A stretch of DNA of 64,000 nucleotides, from the NCBI RefSeq assembly GCF_037126285.1, contig NZ_CP147012.1, positions 2,874,001 to 2,938,000 on the forward strand, in the 5' to 3' direction. The notes beneath the pieces were generated by a model. It made no database searches. It saw only the letters and a program-made list of their open reading frames with translations, and had not been told where the DNA came from. Made by a program: the position numbers and the translations under genes. This document shows, piece after piece, positions 43,844-54,500 of the stretch (position 1 is its first letter; the number at the start of each line of letters is the position of its first letter). Source of the stretch: Bernardetia sp. MNP-M8 (GTDB lineage: Bacteria; Bacteroidota; Bacteroidia; Cytophagales; Bernardetiaceae).

Positions 43844-44395
43844 TTAATATGATTTTCTATAAATTTTCTCTTTTTGAATCCATTCTTTATATCTTTCATT
43901 AAAATATTTTGGGTCTTTTTCAATCTTCCATAAGTAATGTTCAATATTAAAATCAAATGGACGAATACACTGTTGAACACCTACAACATAAGCTATTGGT
44001 ATTGTTTTGATAGATCCTGCAATTAATATGGCTATTTCACCTCTTTTTAAATATCTATTGTTAGCTAAGGAATAAACGCTAGAAGTTACTGTATCTGCAA
44101 AGGAAAATTGTAGATAAGGAAGTACTTTTTCTCCTTTATCTATAATTTGTTTTCCTTGAGAGGTATGAAAAATTAAACTTGAAGCTATTTTTTGTTTTGC
44201 TAATAACTTTATAATTCGTTTTATTTCAAAATCTTCTTGAGTCATTTGTTGTATTAATGGTTGTGAATCAAATTTAATTTTCTCATTATTTAAATTGCTC
44301 AACATTTCTCTATCTTTATTATCAAATTTAGTTTCATCACTTTGAGTACAAGAAAATAGAGCCATTAAAAAAAGTATAATATAGTTTTTTTTCAT
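43844..44395 (-). CDS. Unrecognised lipoprotein
   Basis: The 183-residue protein has a short lipoprotein signal (MKKNYIILFLMALFSC, lipobox LFSC at 13-16) followed by an acidic linker (TQSDETKFDNKDREM). The soluble part (IIKLLAKQKIASSLIFHTSQ, GEIAILIAGSIKTIPIAYVV, VQQCIRPFDFNIEHYLWKI) matches no family I know. It is isolated between a pseudogene and a repeat-rich gap. Confidence 0.6.
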   Translation of the reverse strand: MKKNYIILFLMALFSCTQSDETKFDNKDREMLSNLNNEKIKFDSQPLIQQMTQEDFEIKRIIKLLAKQKIASSLIFHTSQGKQIIDKGEKVLPYLQFSFADTVTSSVYSLANNRYLKRGEIAILIAGSIKTIPIAYVVGVQQCIRPFDFNIEHYLWKIEKDPKYFNERYKEWIQKEKIYRKSY

Positions 44396-44712
44396 TGAGT
44401 TTATTAATTTTGGTTTTATATGTATGATGCCTAATCATAGAAATATACATAAATTGAAATCAAATTTTGTCTGTCATTGTTGGGCGTTGTCTTTAGCGAA
44501 GCGATGACTACGACCTATCATTTTATCAAATCTTAGATTTGCAGGTCAAGTAGGTGTTTTTGTAATTACTTTATCACATAAATCTGAAGATTTATATAAA
44601 TGATAGGTAATCTTGCAATATACAACAAGGAAAATAACTTCATTATCTTTAGAAATTGAACAAGTTTAAATAGCTTCCTAATTCAAAAAAAGTGGATTCA
44701 AAAAAAATAAAA
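44396..44712. other. Intergenic region with degenerate repeats
   Basis: The block 44471-44515 (CTGTCATTGTTGGGCGTTGT, then CTTTAGCGAAGCGATGACTA) resembles 43486-43537 next to the yicC duplicate (CTGCCGTTGTTGGTCTTTAG...). Short inverted pieces such as AAATCTTAGATTT (44528-44540) and AAATCTGAAGATTT (44580-44593) follow. No gene is seen. The region looks like debris of a dispersed intergenic repeat. Confidence 0.5.
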
Positions 44713-45498
44713 ATGTTAGGAGAAAAAAGTGAATACCATCATCTCCCTATGTTTGATGGATTGGAACTATTAAATGCCAAATATCACACATTGGATTTTC
44801 CTTTTCATACACATGAAACATTTAATATTGCATTAATTTTAAATACAACATTTAATACTAAACTTTCTGATAAGTTTTTAAAAGCACCTATTGGAACATT
44901 ATCTATTACTAATCCAAAAGAAGTTCATGCAACTCCTTGTGATCAAGATTTAGGCAATTCATTTTTTACTTATTATGTTTCGCCAGAAGTCATTAAAGAA
45001 TTGAATGGAGGACAGTTCACTTTTTTTGAAGATCGAATTATATATGATCAAAATATATTCAATGAATTATATTTCTTATCAAATAATTTATATAATAAAA
45101 CTGTTGATTTTGAAAAAAGATTAGGAATAATACTCAGAAATTTAGTGTTAAAATATGCAGCAGTCAGACCAATTAGTTATAATAGTAGTAAATTTTTTCA
45201 AAATTTTATTAACGAGACATCATTTGAGAACTTTTCCCTAGAAAAAACAGCTTTACAATTTGGTATTGATAAGTACAAGTTTATTCGTTTGTTCAAACAA
45301 GAAACTGGATTAACTCCTAATAATTTTGCTATTATGCAAAAAATTGAACAGAGTAAAGGTATGCTTAAAACAGGCAAACCAATATTAGATGTTGCCATTG
45401 ATTGTGGGTTTTATGATACATCACATTTTTATAAAAATTTTAAAAGGTTTGTAGGTGTAAATCCCATAAGTTTTCAGAATACTTTGTTTATTGACTAG
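44713..45498 (+). CDS. AraC-family transcriptional regulator
   Basis: The 261-residue protein has an N-terminal cupin-type AraC ligand domain (FHTHETFNIALILN, APIGTLSITNPKEVHATP) and a C-terminal double helix-turn-helix. The two helices are ALQFGIDKYKFIRLFKQETG and ILDVAIDCGFYDTSHFYKNF, with the closing RFVGVNPISFQNT. The ligand is unknown. It may control the aspartic protease that starts 76 bases downstream. A GTG at 44692 is an alternative start. Confidence 0.9.
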   Translation: MLGEKSEYHHLPMFDGLELLNAKYHTLDFPFHTHETFNIALILNTTFNTKLSDKFLKAPIGTLSITNPKEVHATPCDQDLGNSFFTYYVSPEVIKELNGGQFTFFEDRIIYDQNIFNELYFLSNNLYNKTVDFEKRLGIILRNLVLKYAAVRPISYNSSKFFQNFINETSFENFSLEKTALQFGIDKYKFIRLFKQETGLTPNNFAIMQKIEQSKGMLKTGKPILDVAIDCGFYDTSHFYKNFKRFVGVNPISFQNTLFID

Positions 45499-45574
45499 TG
45501 CAATATTTTACAATAGATACCCCTTTTAAATTCCTAGTTTTGTTTAATTATTTAATAACTAAACAAATATAAAA

Positions 45575-46465
45575 ATGAACAGAATAAAAATTTATCTATT
45601 TATCTTATTTGCATTTATTACTACCATCACAAAGGCTCAAGAAGTGATTCCTTTTACTTTAGGAGAGGATAATCGAATATACATAAAGGTTTCACTTAAT
45701 GGATCAGACTCATTAGATTTTGTATATGATTTGGGGGCTAATTGTGTTGTTATTAATAAAAGCAAAATTGAGGAAAGTAATATCCAAATCAAGTTTGATA
45801 GTTTGACGGAAAATGTTGGAGGTCACGGCACTTCACAAGAAATGATGAGTTTCAAAAACACAGTTTCAATAGGAAAAATTACACAACAAGATGTACAAGT
45901 AGTGGGTATTGATTATCCAAAAGAAGAAAAATTAGATGGTATAATTGGATGGAATTTTTTCAAAGATAAAATGATACGTATCAACTATGAAAACAATGAA
46001 TTAGTCTTATATGATAATAATTATTTGGTTTCAGATAGTTATACTAAACATAAAATAAAGTTTGTTAATGGATTGCCATTTATAAAATTTACTCTTTTTG
46101 AAGGAAACAAAAAAAAAAAGATTTTGGGAATGATAGATACAGGATATAATGGAACTATATCTATTTATTATACTTCAGTTTATGAAAATAAGTTGAAAGA
46201 TAAATATCAAATAATTGGAGAAGCCACAAGTACAGGTTCGGATGGAAATATTTCTAAATCAGACCTAGTTTTACCTTTGAAAGTAAGTTTAGGTGATTTT
46301 GAGATTTATAATATGCCTATAATACTTGAGACTACAGAGTCTGTATCGCCTTATGAAGCTTTATTAGGAGGAGAAATTTTGAAAAGATTTCATATTGTTC
46401 TGGACTTCAAAAAAAATGTAATATATCTACAACCTAACATTAAAATAAATAGTAGTTTTAATTAG
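45575..46465 (+). CDS. Exported retropepsin/pepsin-like aspartic protease
   Basis: The 296-residue protein has a signal peptide (FITTITKAQ) and two lobes of an aspartyl protease. Lobe 1 has D52-L-G-A in FVYDLGANCVVI, with the flap and hydrophobic partner IIGWNFF. Lobe 2 has the canonical DTG in ILGMIDTGYNGT (about 186-188) and LGGEILKRF as partner motif. The first lobe has Leu in place of the usual Thr. Family members are the PDZ-less Bacteroidota aspartyl proteases of unknown substrate. It ends just before the right copy of the 18-base repeat. Confidence 0.8.
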   Translation: MNRIKIYLFILFAFITTITKAQEVIPFTLGEDNRIYIKVSLNGSDSLDFVYDLGANCVVINKSKIEESNIQIKFDSLTENVGGHGTSQEMMSFKNTVSIGKITQQDVQVVGIDYPKEEKLDGIIGWNFFKDKMIRINYENNELVLYDNNYLVSDSYTKHKIKFVNGLPFIKFTLFEGNKKKKILGMIDTGYNGTISIYYTSVYENKLKDKYQIIGEATSTGSDGNISKSDLVLPLKVSLGDFEIYNMPIILETTESVSPYEALLGGEILKRFHIVLDFKKNVIYLQPNIKINSSFN

Positions 46466-46470
46466 AAGAG

Positions 46471-46488
46471 TAGAAATAAGTGAGAGTA
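46471..46488. repeat. 18-base direct repeat, right copy
   Basis: Exact copy of TAGAAATAAGTGAGAGTA at 42133-42150, 5 bases after the aspartic protease stop. Confidence 0.7.
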
Positions 46489-46518
46489 CCATATAATTTA
46501 TCCCAGTTGAGCTTAGAA

Positions 46519-46558
46519 TAAATCGTAGTTAGTATTGGTGTATTGACTACGATTTATC
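46519..46558. terminator. Inverted repeat between convergent genes
   Basis: ATAAATCGTAGT and ACTACGATTTAT form a 12-bp stem with a 16-base loop, between the aspartic protease and the FkbM gene. There is no strong T-tract; it may be a repeat rather than a terminator. Confidence 0.4.
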
Positions 46559-46634
46559 AGTAAGACAACTTTTAAGTCAGTATAGCTTAATCTTCAGATT
46601 TGCGAGTATAGACATCTAGTTGAAATTCCATATT

Positions 46635-47381
46635 TTACTCATACTCATTACTCTCAAAAACCTTATTTTCTTTTCTATAAAAAAACATATCCATTTGCCA
46701 AAGCATATCATCTTTTTTTCTTCTCATGATATCCACCAAATCAGCAGGGTAAAAGCCTTTGTTATCCAAATATTGACACAATTCATAAAAACGAAGGCTA
46801 TTCTGTGAGTTATCTTCATCATTTTTGACAATCTGAAAATTATATACTTCAATTATTAATAAATCAGCTTTTTCTAATGTCTTGGTCGCTCCTTCTAAAA
46901 TTGGAATCTCAAAACCGTGTGTATCTAATTTTATACAAAAAGGAGGTTGTAATTTATGCTTTTCTACTTGCAAATCTATCGTCGTAACAGGAACAGTAAT
47001 ACAGTTTTTCTCTAGTTTTTCTTTAGAAGCCAACCCTGCATGAAGGTCAGAAGCATCAAAATAAATTTCTCCCTCAGCATCTCCAGCTGCAGCCATACAA
47101 ATTGAAATGTTTGGATTTTTTAATTGAAAATGCTCTAAATCCTTACGGTGTCCTTCTTGCGCCTCAACAAGCAAATAGTGTGAGTTTGGAAAGAATTGCA
47201 TGGCTAGTTCTGTCCATCTTCCATCAGATGCTCCTACATCTATAAAACTTTTTGGCGAAGTATGTTTTGAACTGCGTTCTAATCCACCAATCATAGTAAG
47301 TGAATTTCGGTCTATTTTATCAATATGATACCCTAATTTATTGATAAAAGATTTGATAGAGCGTACTAATTTCTGTTTCAA
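46635..47381 (-). CDS. FkbM family methyltransferase
   Basis: The 248-residue protein has the FkbM-type SAM-dependent fold. The motif I glycine loop is in SFIDVGASDGRWTELAMQFF, then LLVEAQEGHRKDLEHFQLKN, and the family block FCIKLDTHGFEIPILEGATK followed by LLIIEVYNFQI. FkbM enzymes O-methylate sugars or polyketides; here a surface glycan is a reasonable guess. No glycosyltransferase is nearby. It is monocistronic. Confidence 0.9.
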   Translation of the reverse strand: MKQKLVRSIKSFINKLGYHIDKIDRNSLTMIGGLERSSKHTSPKSFIDVGASDGRWTELAMQFFPNSHYLLVEAQEGHRKDLEHFQLKNPNISICMAAAGDAEGEIYFDASDLHAGLASKEKLEKNCITVPVTTIDLQVEKHKLQPPFCIKLDTHGFEIPILEGATKTLEKADLLIIEVYNFQIVKNDEDNSQNSLRFYELCQYLDNKGFYPADLVDIMRRKKDDMLWQMDMFFYRKENKVFESNEYE

Positions 47382-47745
47382 GATTGGTTTTATTATTTTT
47401 ATAGATGGAAATGAATATGCAAAATTAGGAAACCCTTTTTCAAACTCAAAACAGAAATAACGTTTGTTTATTTAAGGTTATTGATTTTTGAGAAAAGAAA
47501 TTACACAGAAATTATAAAATTTATGGTTTAGTAGTGGATTTTTACCATTATTTTAAGCAACTTTGTCTGTTGAGAAGTTTATTAACTTCAAGATAAAGAT
47601 ATTTGCTTTCTATATCATTCATTTTTCTGCTTTTACTTTTTTGAATACTTATAAAGAAAATATAATTTTTACTCTAAAAACTCCTTATAGAACACTCTTT
47701 TTAAAACACAAGTTTTCAAAACGTTTCTTGACGATTTTGTATTCT

Positions 47746-50700
47746 ATGGTTTTTATAATGAGTTGTTTTGCTTTGCAGAGTATATTTTCTACTTCGTATG
47801 CACAAAGCAATATGTCTTTTGAGCATATCACTATTGATGAAGGACTTTCTCAAAATACACCTAATATTTTCTTTCAAGATTCTCGTGGCTTGCTTTGGAT
47901 AGGCACACAGGATGGACTTAATATGTACGATGGAATAAAATTTCATCATTATAAAAGAGCTGTCGATGATGTAAATTCTATTTCGGATAATCTTATTCTT
48001 TGTATTACAGAAGATAAAAAAGGAAATATATGGATAGGAACTGAAGGTGGCTTGAATGTTTTTGATTTTTCCAAACAGCATTTTACTAGATACAGAAACA
48101 ATCCAATTGATGAGACCAGTATTATCAGCAATACTATTCGTTCGCTTCACTGCGATAAAAATGGAGAAATTTGGGCAGGAACAGATGAAGGGCTAGTTCA
48201 TTTTATGGAAGATTCCAAAACTTTCGAAGTTTTTAGAGAAAAGAATCTTGATGAGTGTATTGTTCGTTGTTTTTTAGAAGATAAAAATGGAACATTATGG
48301 GTAGGAACCAATGCAGGTTTAGCGGCCTTTGATAGAAAAACAAAACAATTTGAAAAACGAGGATTTAAGAGAGATGCTATCAATGGGATAGTAATAGATA
48401 ATACAGGTAATATTTGGGCAGGTGGAGCATCAGGACTCTTTAAGAGAACTTTCTTAACTTCAAATTATATAGATGTCGTTCAAAATAGATATTTAACTAT
48501 TAACAATGTTTTTTTGGATAGTAGAGGATTGCTTTGGCTCATGACAAACGATGGTTTGCAGTATCTAAAACCTTGGCAGAGTTCTCCTCGTCTACGTGTT
48601 ATTCGTTCTCGTAATACAGACCCTTCTAGTCTTTCTTCGAATGATATTTTGGCTATGTTTGAAGATCAAGCAGGTATTTTTTGGATTGGTACAAATGGCT
48701 ATGGCATCAACAAGTTTGACAAAAATAGAATAAAGTTTGATACCTATACAGTATCTCGGACGGGGTTGAGCGATAATACAGTACGTAGTGTTTTAGAAGA
48801 CCATCATGGTATTCTTTGGATAGGAACAATACAAGGACTAAATAAATATAAAGAAGGAATGGAGCAGGTTTCTGTTATAGGAATTATGGCTAGAAAAGGA
48901 ATTTATGCTTTATATGAAGATAATAAAAATCAAGTTTGGGTAGGAACAGTTGAAGACGGACTTTATGTATTTGATAATAATCAGTCTAGTTTGGGAGCAA
49001 ATTTTAAAAAACGATTTACTACAAAAACTACAAAAGGACTTTTAAGTAATTCTATTCGTGCAATTTATCAAGATAAAGCTGGAACAGTTTGGATAGGAAC
49101 AGATAAAGGAGGTCTTTCAAGATATGATGAAAAAACAAACTCATTTAAAGCCTTTGTTAATGAACCAAATGTTCCAAGTTCTTTGTCCAACAATAGAGTA
49201 AGAGGTATTTATGAAGATTCAGAAGGTACTTTATGGGTAAGTACTTATGGTGGTGGACTCAATAAATTTGATTCAAAAAATGAGATTTTTTCTGCCTATA
49301 AGAGTGATGTAAATGATAAATATAGTATCAGTACAAACCGAGTATATCCTGTTTATGAAGATGACAGAAATCATTTTTGGGTCTTGACCTATGGTGGAGG
49401 ACTAAATTCTTTAGACAGAAAAAGTGGGAAGTTTAGACATTTTACAGAAGAGGACGGACTTCCAAACAATGTATTATATGGAGTCTTAGAAGACTCTAAA
49501 AAGAATTTATGGTTTAGTACAAATAGAGGAATTAGTAAATTTACACCTTCAGATACTACTTTTGTTAATTTTGGGGTAGAAGATGGATTACAAGCTAATG
49601 AGTTTAATTCAGGTGCTTATGCAAAAGGGAAATCTGGAATGATGTATTTTGGTGGAATCAATGGACTTAATTATTTTCATCCTGACAGTATACAAGGAAA
49701 TAGTTATGTCGCACCTATTTTATTTACTGACTTTCAAGTCAATAATAAGAAAGTAGAAATTGGAGATAGTAGTATTATTCAAAATCATATTTCTCTTGTA
49801 GAAAAAATACAGCTTAATTATAATCAAAACTCTTTTTCCTTTTTCTTTGCTTCTTTACATTACTCTTTTCCTCAAAGAAATAAATACAAATATAAGTTAG
49901 AAGGATTTGATGCTGATTGGATAGAGTCTGATAGAGGAGAAGCACAGTATACTAATTTAGATGCAGGTAATTATACTTTTTTGGTAAAAGGCTCTAACTC
50001 AGATGGAGTGTGGAATGAAAAACCTATTTCTGTTGAAATTTCTATCACAGCAGCTTGGTATAATAAAATTGAAGCAAAAATTGCTCTTGGAGTAATTATT
50101 CTTTTAATTCTCTATTTAATTTATAGATGGAGAATATGGCGAGTAGAACAAAAGAAAAGACAGCTAGAAGAAAAAATTGCATTACGTACTCAAGAACTTA
50201 CTAAAGAAAAAGAAAAAGTAGAAGAGCAAAATACACTAATAGAATCAGCTAATAAAAAAATAACAGATTCCATTCGCTATGCACAACGTATTCAAGATGC
50301 TATTATCCCTTCAGAAGAAGAAATGGTAGATGCTTTCACAGAACATTTTGTGCTTTTTCAACCTCGTGATATTGTAAGTGGAGATTTTTATTGGGCTTGG
50401 AAAAAGAATGGTACAAGTCAGTTTGCTGTTGTAGATTGTACAGGTCATGGTGTTCCAGGGGCAATTATGTCTGTTGTTGGCTTTGCTATGCTTGAACAGA
50501 CCACAAAAGTCAAACAAATCAATGAACCAGCCAAAATTCTAACTGAAATGAATTCAGGAATTGTAGATTGGTTGAAGCAAAATGAAGGAAATGTTTTGCA
50601 CGAAACAGGAAAAATGTGGAAAAGCCGTGATGGGATGGATATGTCAATGATTAGCTTAGATAAAGCAAATCGTAAAATAGTATTTTCAGGTGCAAAAAAC

Positions 50701-51039
50701 TCTTTATTTTATACTGAAAATGGAAAAATCAAAGAAGTAAAGGGAGATAGATTTTCTATTGGTGGAACTCTGCTCAAACAAAAACAAAAAACATTTACAG
50801 ACAAATATATCAGCCTTCAGAAAAATGACATGGTTTATCTTACTACTGATGGATTTTTGGATCAGTTTGGGGGAGAGGATAGTAAAAAATTCTCTAAGAA
50901 ACGTTTCATAGGCTTATTAGATAAAATACAACACCTACCTCTTCAAGAACAGCAAAAGAAGCTACAAGAAAGCTTTGTACATTGGCAAGGACTGCAACGC
51001 CAAATTGATGATGTACTTGTAATTGGGATACGAATGTAA
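47746..51039 (+). CDS. Two-propeller / Y_Y_Y sensor fused to SpoIIE-type phosphatase
   Basis: This protein of about 1097 residues has a signal peptide (MVFIMSCFALQSIFSTSYAQ). About fourteen Reg_prop repeats with the W-x-G-T motif follow (LLWIGTQDGLN ... NLWFSTNRGIS), enough for two seven-bladed propellers. A Y_Y_Y domain (KYKYKLEGFDADWIESDRGE), a membrane helix (IALGVIILLILYLIYRW), a coiled coil and a SpoIIE PPM phosphatase complete it. The phosphatase motifs are FQPRDIVSGDFYWAW, VDCTGHGVPGAI, GMDMSMI, TTDGFLDQFGG and QRQIDDVLVIG. In hybrid two-component systems the same sensor normally drives a histidine kinase. The ATG at 47746 gives a clean signal peptide; a TTG at 47563 is in frame but the added residues look non-coding. 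A SusC/SusD pair follows 0.5 kb downstream. Confidence 0.88.
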   Translation: MVFIMSCFALQSIFSTSYAQSNMSFEHITIDEGLSQNTPNIFFQDSRGLLWIGTQDGLNMYDGIKFHHYKRAVDDVNSISDNLILCITEDKKGNIWIGTEGGLNVFDFSKQHFTRYRNNPIDETSIISNTIRSLHCDKNGEIWAGTDEGLVHFMEDSKTFEVFREKNLDECIVRCFLEDKNGTLWVGTNAGLAAFDRKTKQFEKRGFKRDAINGIVIDNTGNIWAGGASGLFKRTFLTSNYIDVVQNRYLTINNVFLDSRGLLWLMTNDGLQYLKPWQSSPRLRVIRSRNTDPSSLSSNDILAMFEDQAGIFWIGTNGYGINKFDKNRIKFDTYTVSRTGLSDNTVRSVLEDHHGILWIGTIQGLNKYKEGMEQVSVIGIMARKGIYALYEDNKNQVWVGTVEDGLYVFDNNQSSLGANFKKRFTTKTTKGLLSNSIRAIYQDKAGTVWIGTDKGGLSRYDEKTNSFKAFVNEPNVPSSLSNNRVRGIYEDSEGTLWVSTYGGGLNKFDSKNEIFSAYKSDVNDKYSISTNRVYPVYEDDRNHFWVLTYGGGLNSLDRKSGKFRHFTEEDGLPNNVLYGVLEDSKKNLWFSTNRGISKFTPSDTTFVNFGVEDGLQANEFNSGAYAKGKSGMMYFGGINGLNYFHPDSIQGNSYVAPILFTDFQVNNKKVEIGDSSIIQNHISLVEKIQLNYNQNSFSFFFASLHYSFPQRNKYKYKLEGFDADWIESDRGEAQYTNLDAGNYTFLVKGSNSDGVWNEKPISVEISITAAWYNKIEAKIALGVIILLILYLIYRWRIWRVEQKKRQLEEKIALRTQELTKEKEKVEEQNTLIESANKKITDSIRYAQRIQDAIIPSEEEMVDAFTEHFVLFQPRDIVSGDFYWAWKKNGTSQFAVVDCTGHGVPGAIMSVVGFAMLEQTTKVKQINEPAKILTEMNSGIVDWLKQNEGNVLHETGKMWKSRDGMDMSMISLDKANRKIVFSGAKNSLFYTENGKIKEVKGDRFSIGGTLLKQKQKTFTDKYISLQKNDMVYLTTDGFLDQFGGEDSKKFSKKRFIGLLDKIQHLPLQEQQKKLQESFVHWQGLQRQIDDVLVIGIRM

Positions 51040-51535
51040 ATAGCACTTCTACGTTAGTGTTTTAATATAATAGGTCAACAAATATACTAGTAATCCTTTC
51101 TATATAAAGCGTATTAATAGTTTGATAAACAGTGAATTACACAATTTAAATACCTCTTTGATAGTTATTTTTATAAAATTCTGTGAAAATCATTTTGTCT
51201 TAATATAAATTTTGACTTAATTGCGTTCAGAAAAATTACCTTTTGTTAAAGAATATAAGAGAGTATCTTGAAGAAAAAAGCATATTTTAAATAAAAATAA
51301 ATTATTTTAATTGTTTTTTATTTAAAATTTCTTATCTTAGTAGTCCCTTCAGTTCTAAAATAACAATACAGCTATTTTTCCTGCTTAATTTATGATAATT
51401 AGTTATTATAACTCATTTTAGATTTATCAGATATTAGAGATAAATTCAAATGTTTTATTTAGATAACTATCAAAATAAATATACCCTCCGAAAATTAATT
51501 TTTAAATTTTTCATTAACAAATAATCAATTTACTC
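51040..51535. other. 496-base intergenic region upstream of susC
   Basis: No open frame is seen. The region is very AT-rich with T- and A-runs and a long leader immediately before the SusC start, as is usual for SusC genes. It should hold the SusC/SusD promoter and any regulator site. I find no convincing TAnnTTTG element at the right spacing from a TTG. A weak inverted repeat follows the phosphatase stop near 51040-51062. Confidence 0.4.
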
Positions 51536-54500
51536 ATGAAGAGAAAATTATTACTTAGTATAATGTTGATGTTCTTGCTTGTTAGTTCAGCATGGGCACA
51601 ACGAACAATTACAGGTACTGTAACTTCTGAAGAAGGATCATTACCAGGTGCTACAATTCAAATCAAAGGAACAACACAAGGTACACAAACTGACATGGAA
51701 GGAAAGTATACTCTTACTGTTCCAGAAGGAAGTGATGTACTTGTATTTAGTTTTGTAGGCTTTACTGCCAAAGAAGAAACAATTGGTAACCGTACAGTTA
51801 TTGATGTTGTTTTGACAGAAGGTGATGCACTTAGTGAAGTAGTAGTAACTGCTTATGGAACTCAAAAAAGAGAAGCTCTAACAGGATCAATTTCTGAAGT
51901 TAGTGCAAAACAAGTTTCTGACCTTCCAAGTGGAAACGTACTTCAAGGACTTAATGGTAAAGTTGCTGGTGTTCAAATTATTCAACAAAGTGGACAACCA
52001 GGTAGTTCTCCAACAATTCGTTTTAGAGGAATTGGCTCAATTAATGCTTCATCAGATCCTCTTTATGTAGTAGATGGAGTTCCTTTTTATGGAGATATAA
52101 ATACTATCAATAACCAAGATATTGAAAGTATTGTATTCCTTAAAGATGCTTCTGCTGCTGCTCTTTACGGAAGTAGAGGTGCAAATGGTGTAATTATCCT
52201 TACTACTAAAAAAGGAAAGAATAATAAAGTACGTGTTACTTTTGACACTCGTATAGGTATTTCTACTAGAGGTATTGCAGATTATAATGTAATCACAGAC
52301 CCAGCTAAATATTATGAAGCTCGTTTTCAAGCAATTCGTAATGATTTAATTTTAGCAGGAGAAAGTGCTGCAGATGCTTCTTCACAAGCTTCTGAATTTC
52401 TTATTACAGACACTGATGGTGTATTAGGTTATCCATTGGGTTATAATGTATATGATGTGGCTGATAATCAAGTAATTGACCCTACTACTGGAAAGTTAAA
52501 CTCTAGTGCTAATTTACTATACCAAGAAGATTGGTCTGATGAATTATTCCAAACTAATAGTACATATTTACAATCTTATGTGTCGTTAGCTGGTGGTAGT
52601 GATGCTACTGATTATTATGTTTCATTAGGATATGATGATAATATCGGATATATCATCAACTCTGGTTTTGAGCGTTATACAGGTAAAATGAGAGTAAATA
52701 CAAAAGTTAATAAATATATTGACTTAGGTGCAAATATCAATTACTCTTATACTTCACAACGCAATGTAGATGGAGACGGAACAACTGCTTTTAGTAATCC
52801 TATTAGTTTTGCTCGTAATATTGCTCCTATTTACCCAGTATATGCTTATGTAGATGGGCAACAAGTAAAAGACGCTAACGGAAATCCTTTGTATGATGAT
52901 GGTACAGGTAGAGTTACAGGAGTTGCTCGTCCGTATGCATCATTACAGAATCCAGTAGCTACTGCACAACTAGATGTAAATCGCAATAACAATAACAATG
53001 TTTTTGGTACTACATATGCTAAAGTAAATTTCACAGACTACTTAAACTTTACTTATAATGTTGCTGTTGATTTGAGAGATAGAGCTATCACAGAATTTGA
53101 TACGCCTCAATATGGTGATGCAGCAGGTGATGTGAATGGTCGTTTGAATGAGTATGCTATTCGTAATCTCAATGTTACGCAACAACAAATACTTAATTTT
53201 GACAAGTCTTTTGACTTACACAACATAACAGCACTTTTAGGACACGAGTATAACTCTCTTAATTTCCGTTATTTACAAACTCATAAAACTAATTTCCTTT
53301 TACCAGAAGAGCCTATTATGGACTTTGGTGCAAATATTCAAGGTGTAAATGGTTTTGAGCAAGATTATAACGTAGAAGGTTATTTTGCTAGAGTAATGTA
53401 TGATTATAATGAGCGTTATTATTTCAATGCAAGTTTCAGAAGAGATGGTTCTTCTGTTTTTGCTCCTGAAAATCGTTGGGGTAACTTCTATGGACTAGGT
53501 GCTGCTTGGAGACTTTCTCAAGAAGAGTTTTTGGCAGGTGTAACTTGGTTGAATGAGCTTAAATTAAAAACAAGTTATGGAGAGCAAGGAAATGATAACC
53601 TTCTTTATCCAAGTGATACAAGAAAAAGTGGCTACTATGCTAACAGAAATTTCTATCCATATAGAGATCAGTTCCAAGTTGTTCCAAGTGATGGAGCATT
53701 ATCTGTTCAGTTGGCTTTCTTAGGAAATAAAAATATTTCTTGGGAAGTAAACAGAAATTTTAATGTTGGCTTTGACTTAGCTGCTTTCAAAAATCGCTTA
53801 AATGTAAATGTAGAATATTTTACTCGTACTGTGTCTGATATGCTTTTTGATACACCACTTCCTTTATCTACAGGAAATCCATCTTTTCCAGAAAATGTTG
53901 GTGATATGGTAAACAGAGGTATTGAACTATCTATGAGTGGAGATGTATTGAAGACCAAAGATTTTTCTTTAGGAATTTCTGTAAATGCAACACATTTTCA
54001 AAATGAAATCACTCGTCTTCCTCAAGAATTTATTGATGATAGTCAGTTCCGTTTAGAGGAAGGACGTTCTAGATATGAATATTTCTTGAGAGCATATGCT
54101 GGATATAATCCTGAGAATGGTAACACAATGTGGTACAAAGATGTTCTTGGTGATGATGGAGAGCCAACTGGTGAACGTGAAACGACAGAATTATATGCTG
54201 AAGCAACAGAATACTTTACAGGAGAAGATGCTATTCCAGATGTATATGGTGGTTTTGCATTTGATTTTAGATATAAATCATTTGATTTGGGTCTAAATTT
54301 TGCTTATCAAATAGGTGGAAAAGGTTATGATGGAGTATACTGGGGACTTTATGATATGACTTCTTTAGCTGGTCGTAATATTGTTGATGAAGCATATGGT
54401 AATACTTGGACTCCAGAGAATACAACGGCTGAATACCCTAGATTAAGTGCAAGTTCAGCTCCTAATAACTACTCACCTTCTGACTTATATTTAGTAGATG

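Noticed and set aside
46620-46808. Plus-strand frame antisense to the FkbM gene
   Set aside because: Shadow of the methyltransferase coding strand without its own support.
47563-47745. N-terminal extension of the propeller-phosphatase gene from a TTG
   Set aside because: The added 61 residues precede a complete signal peptide and look like translated AT-rich leader.
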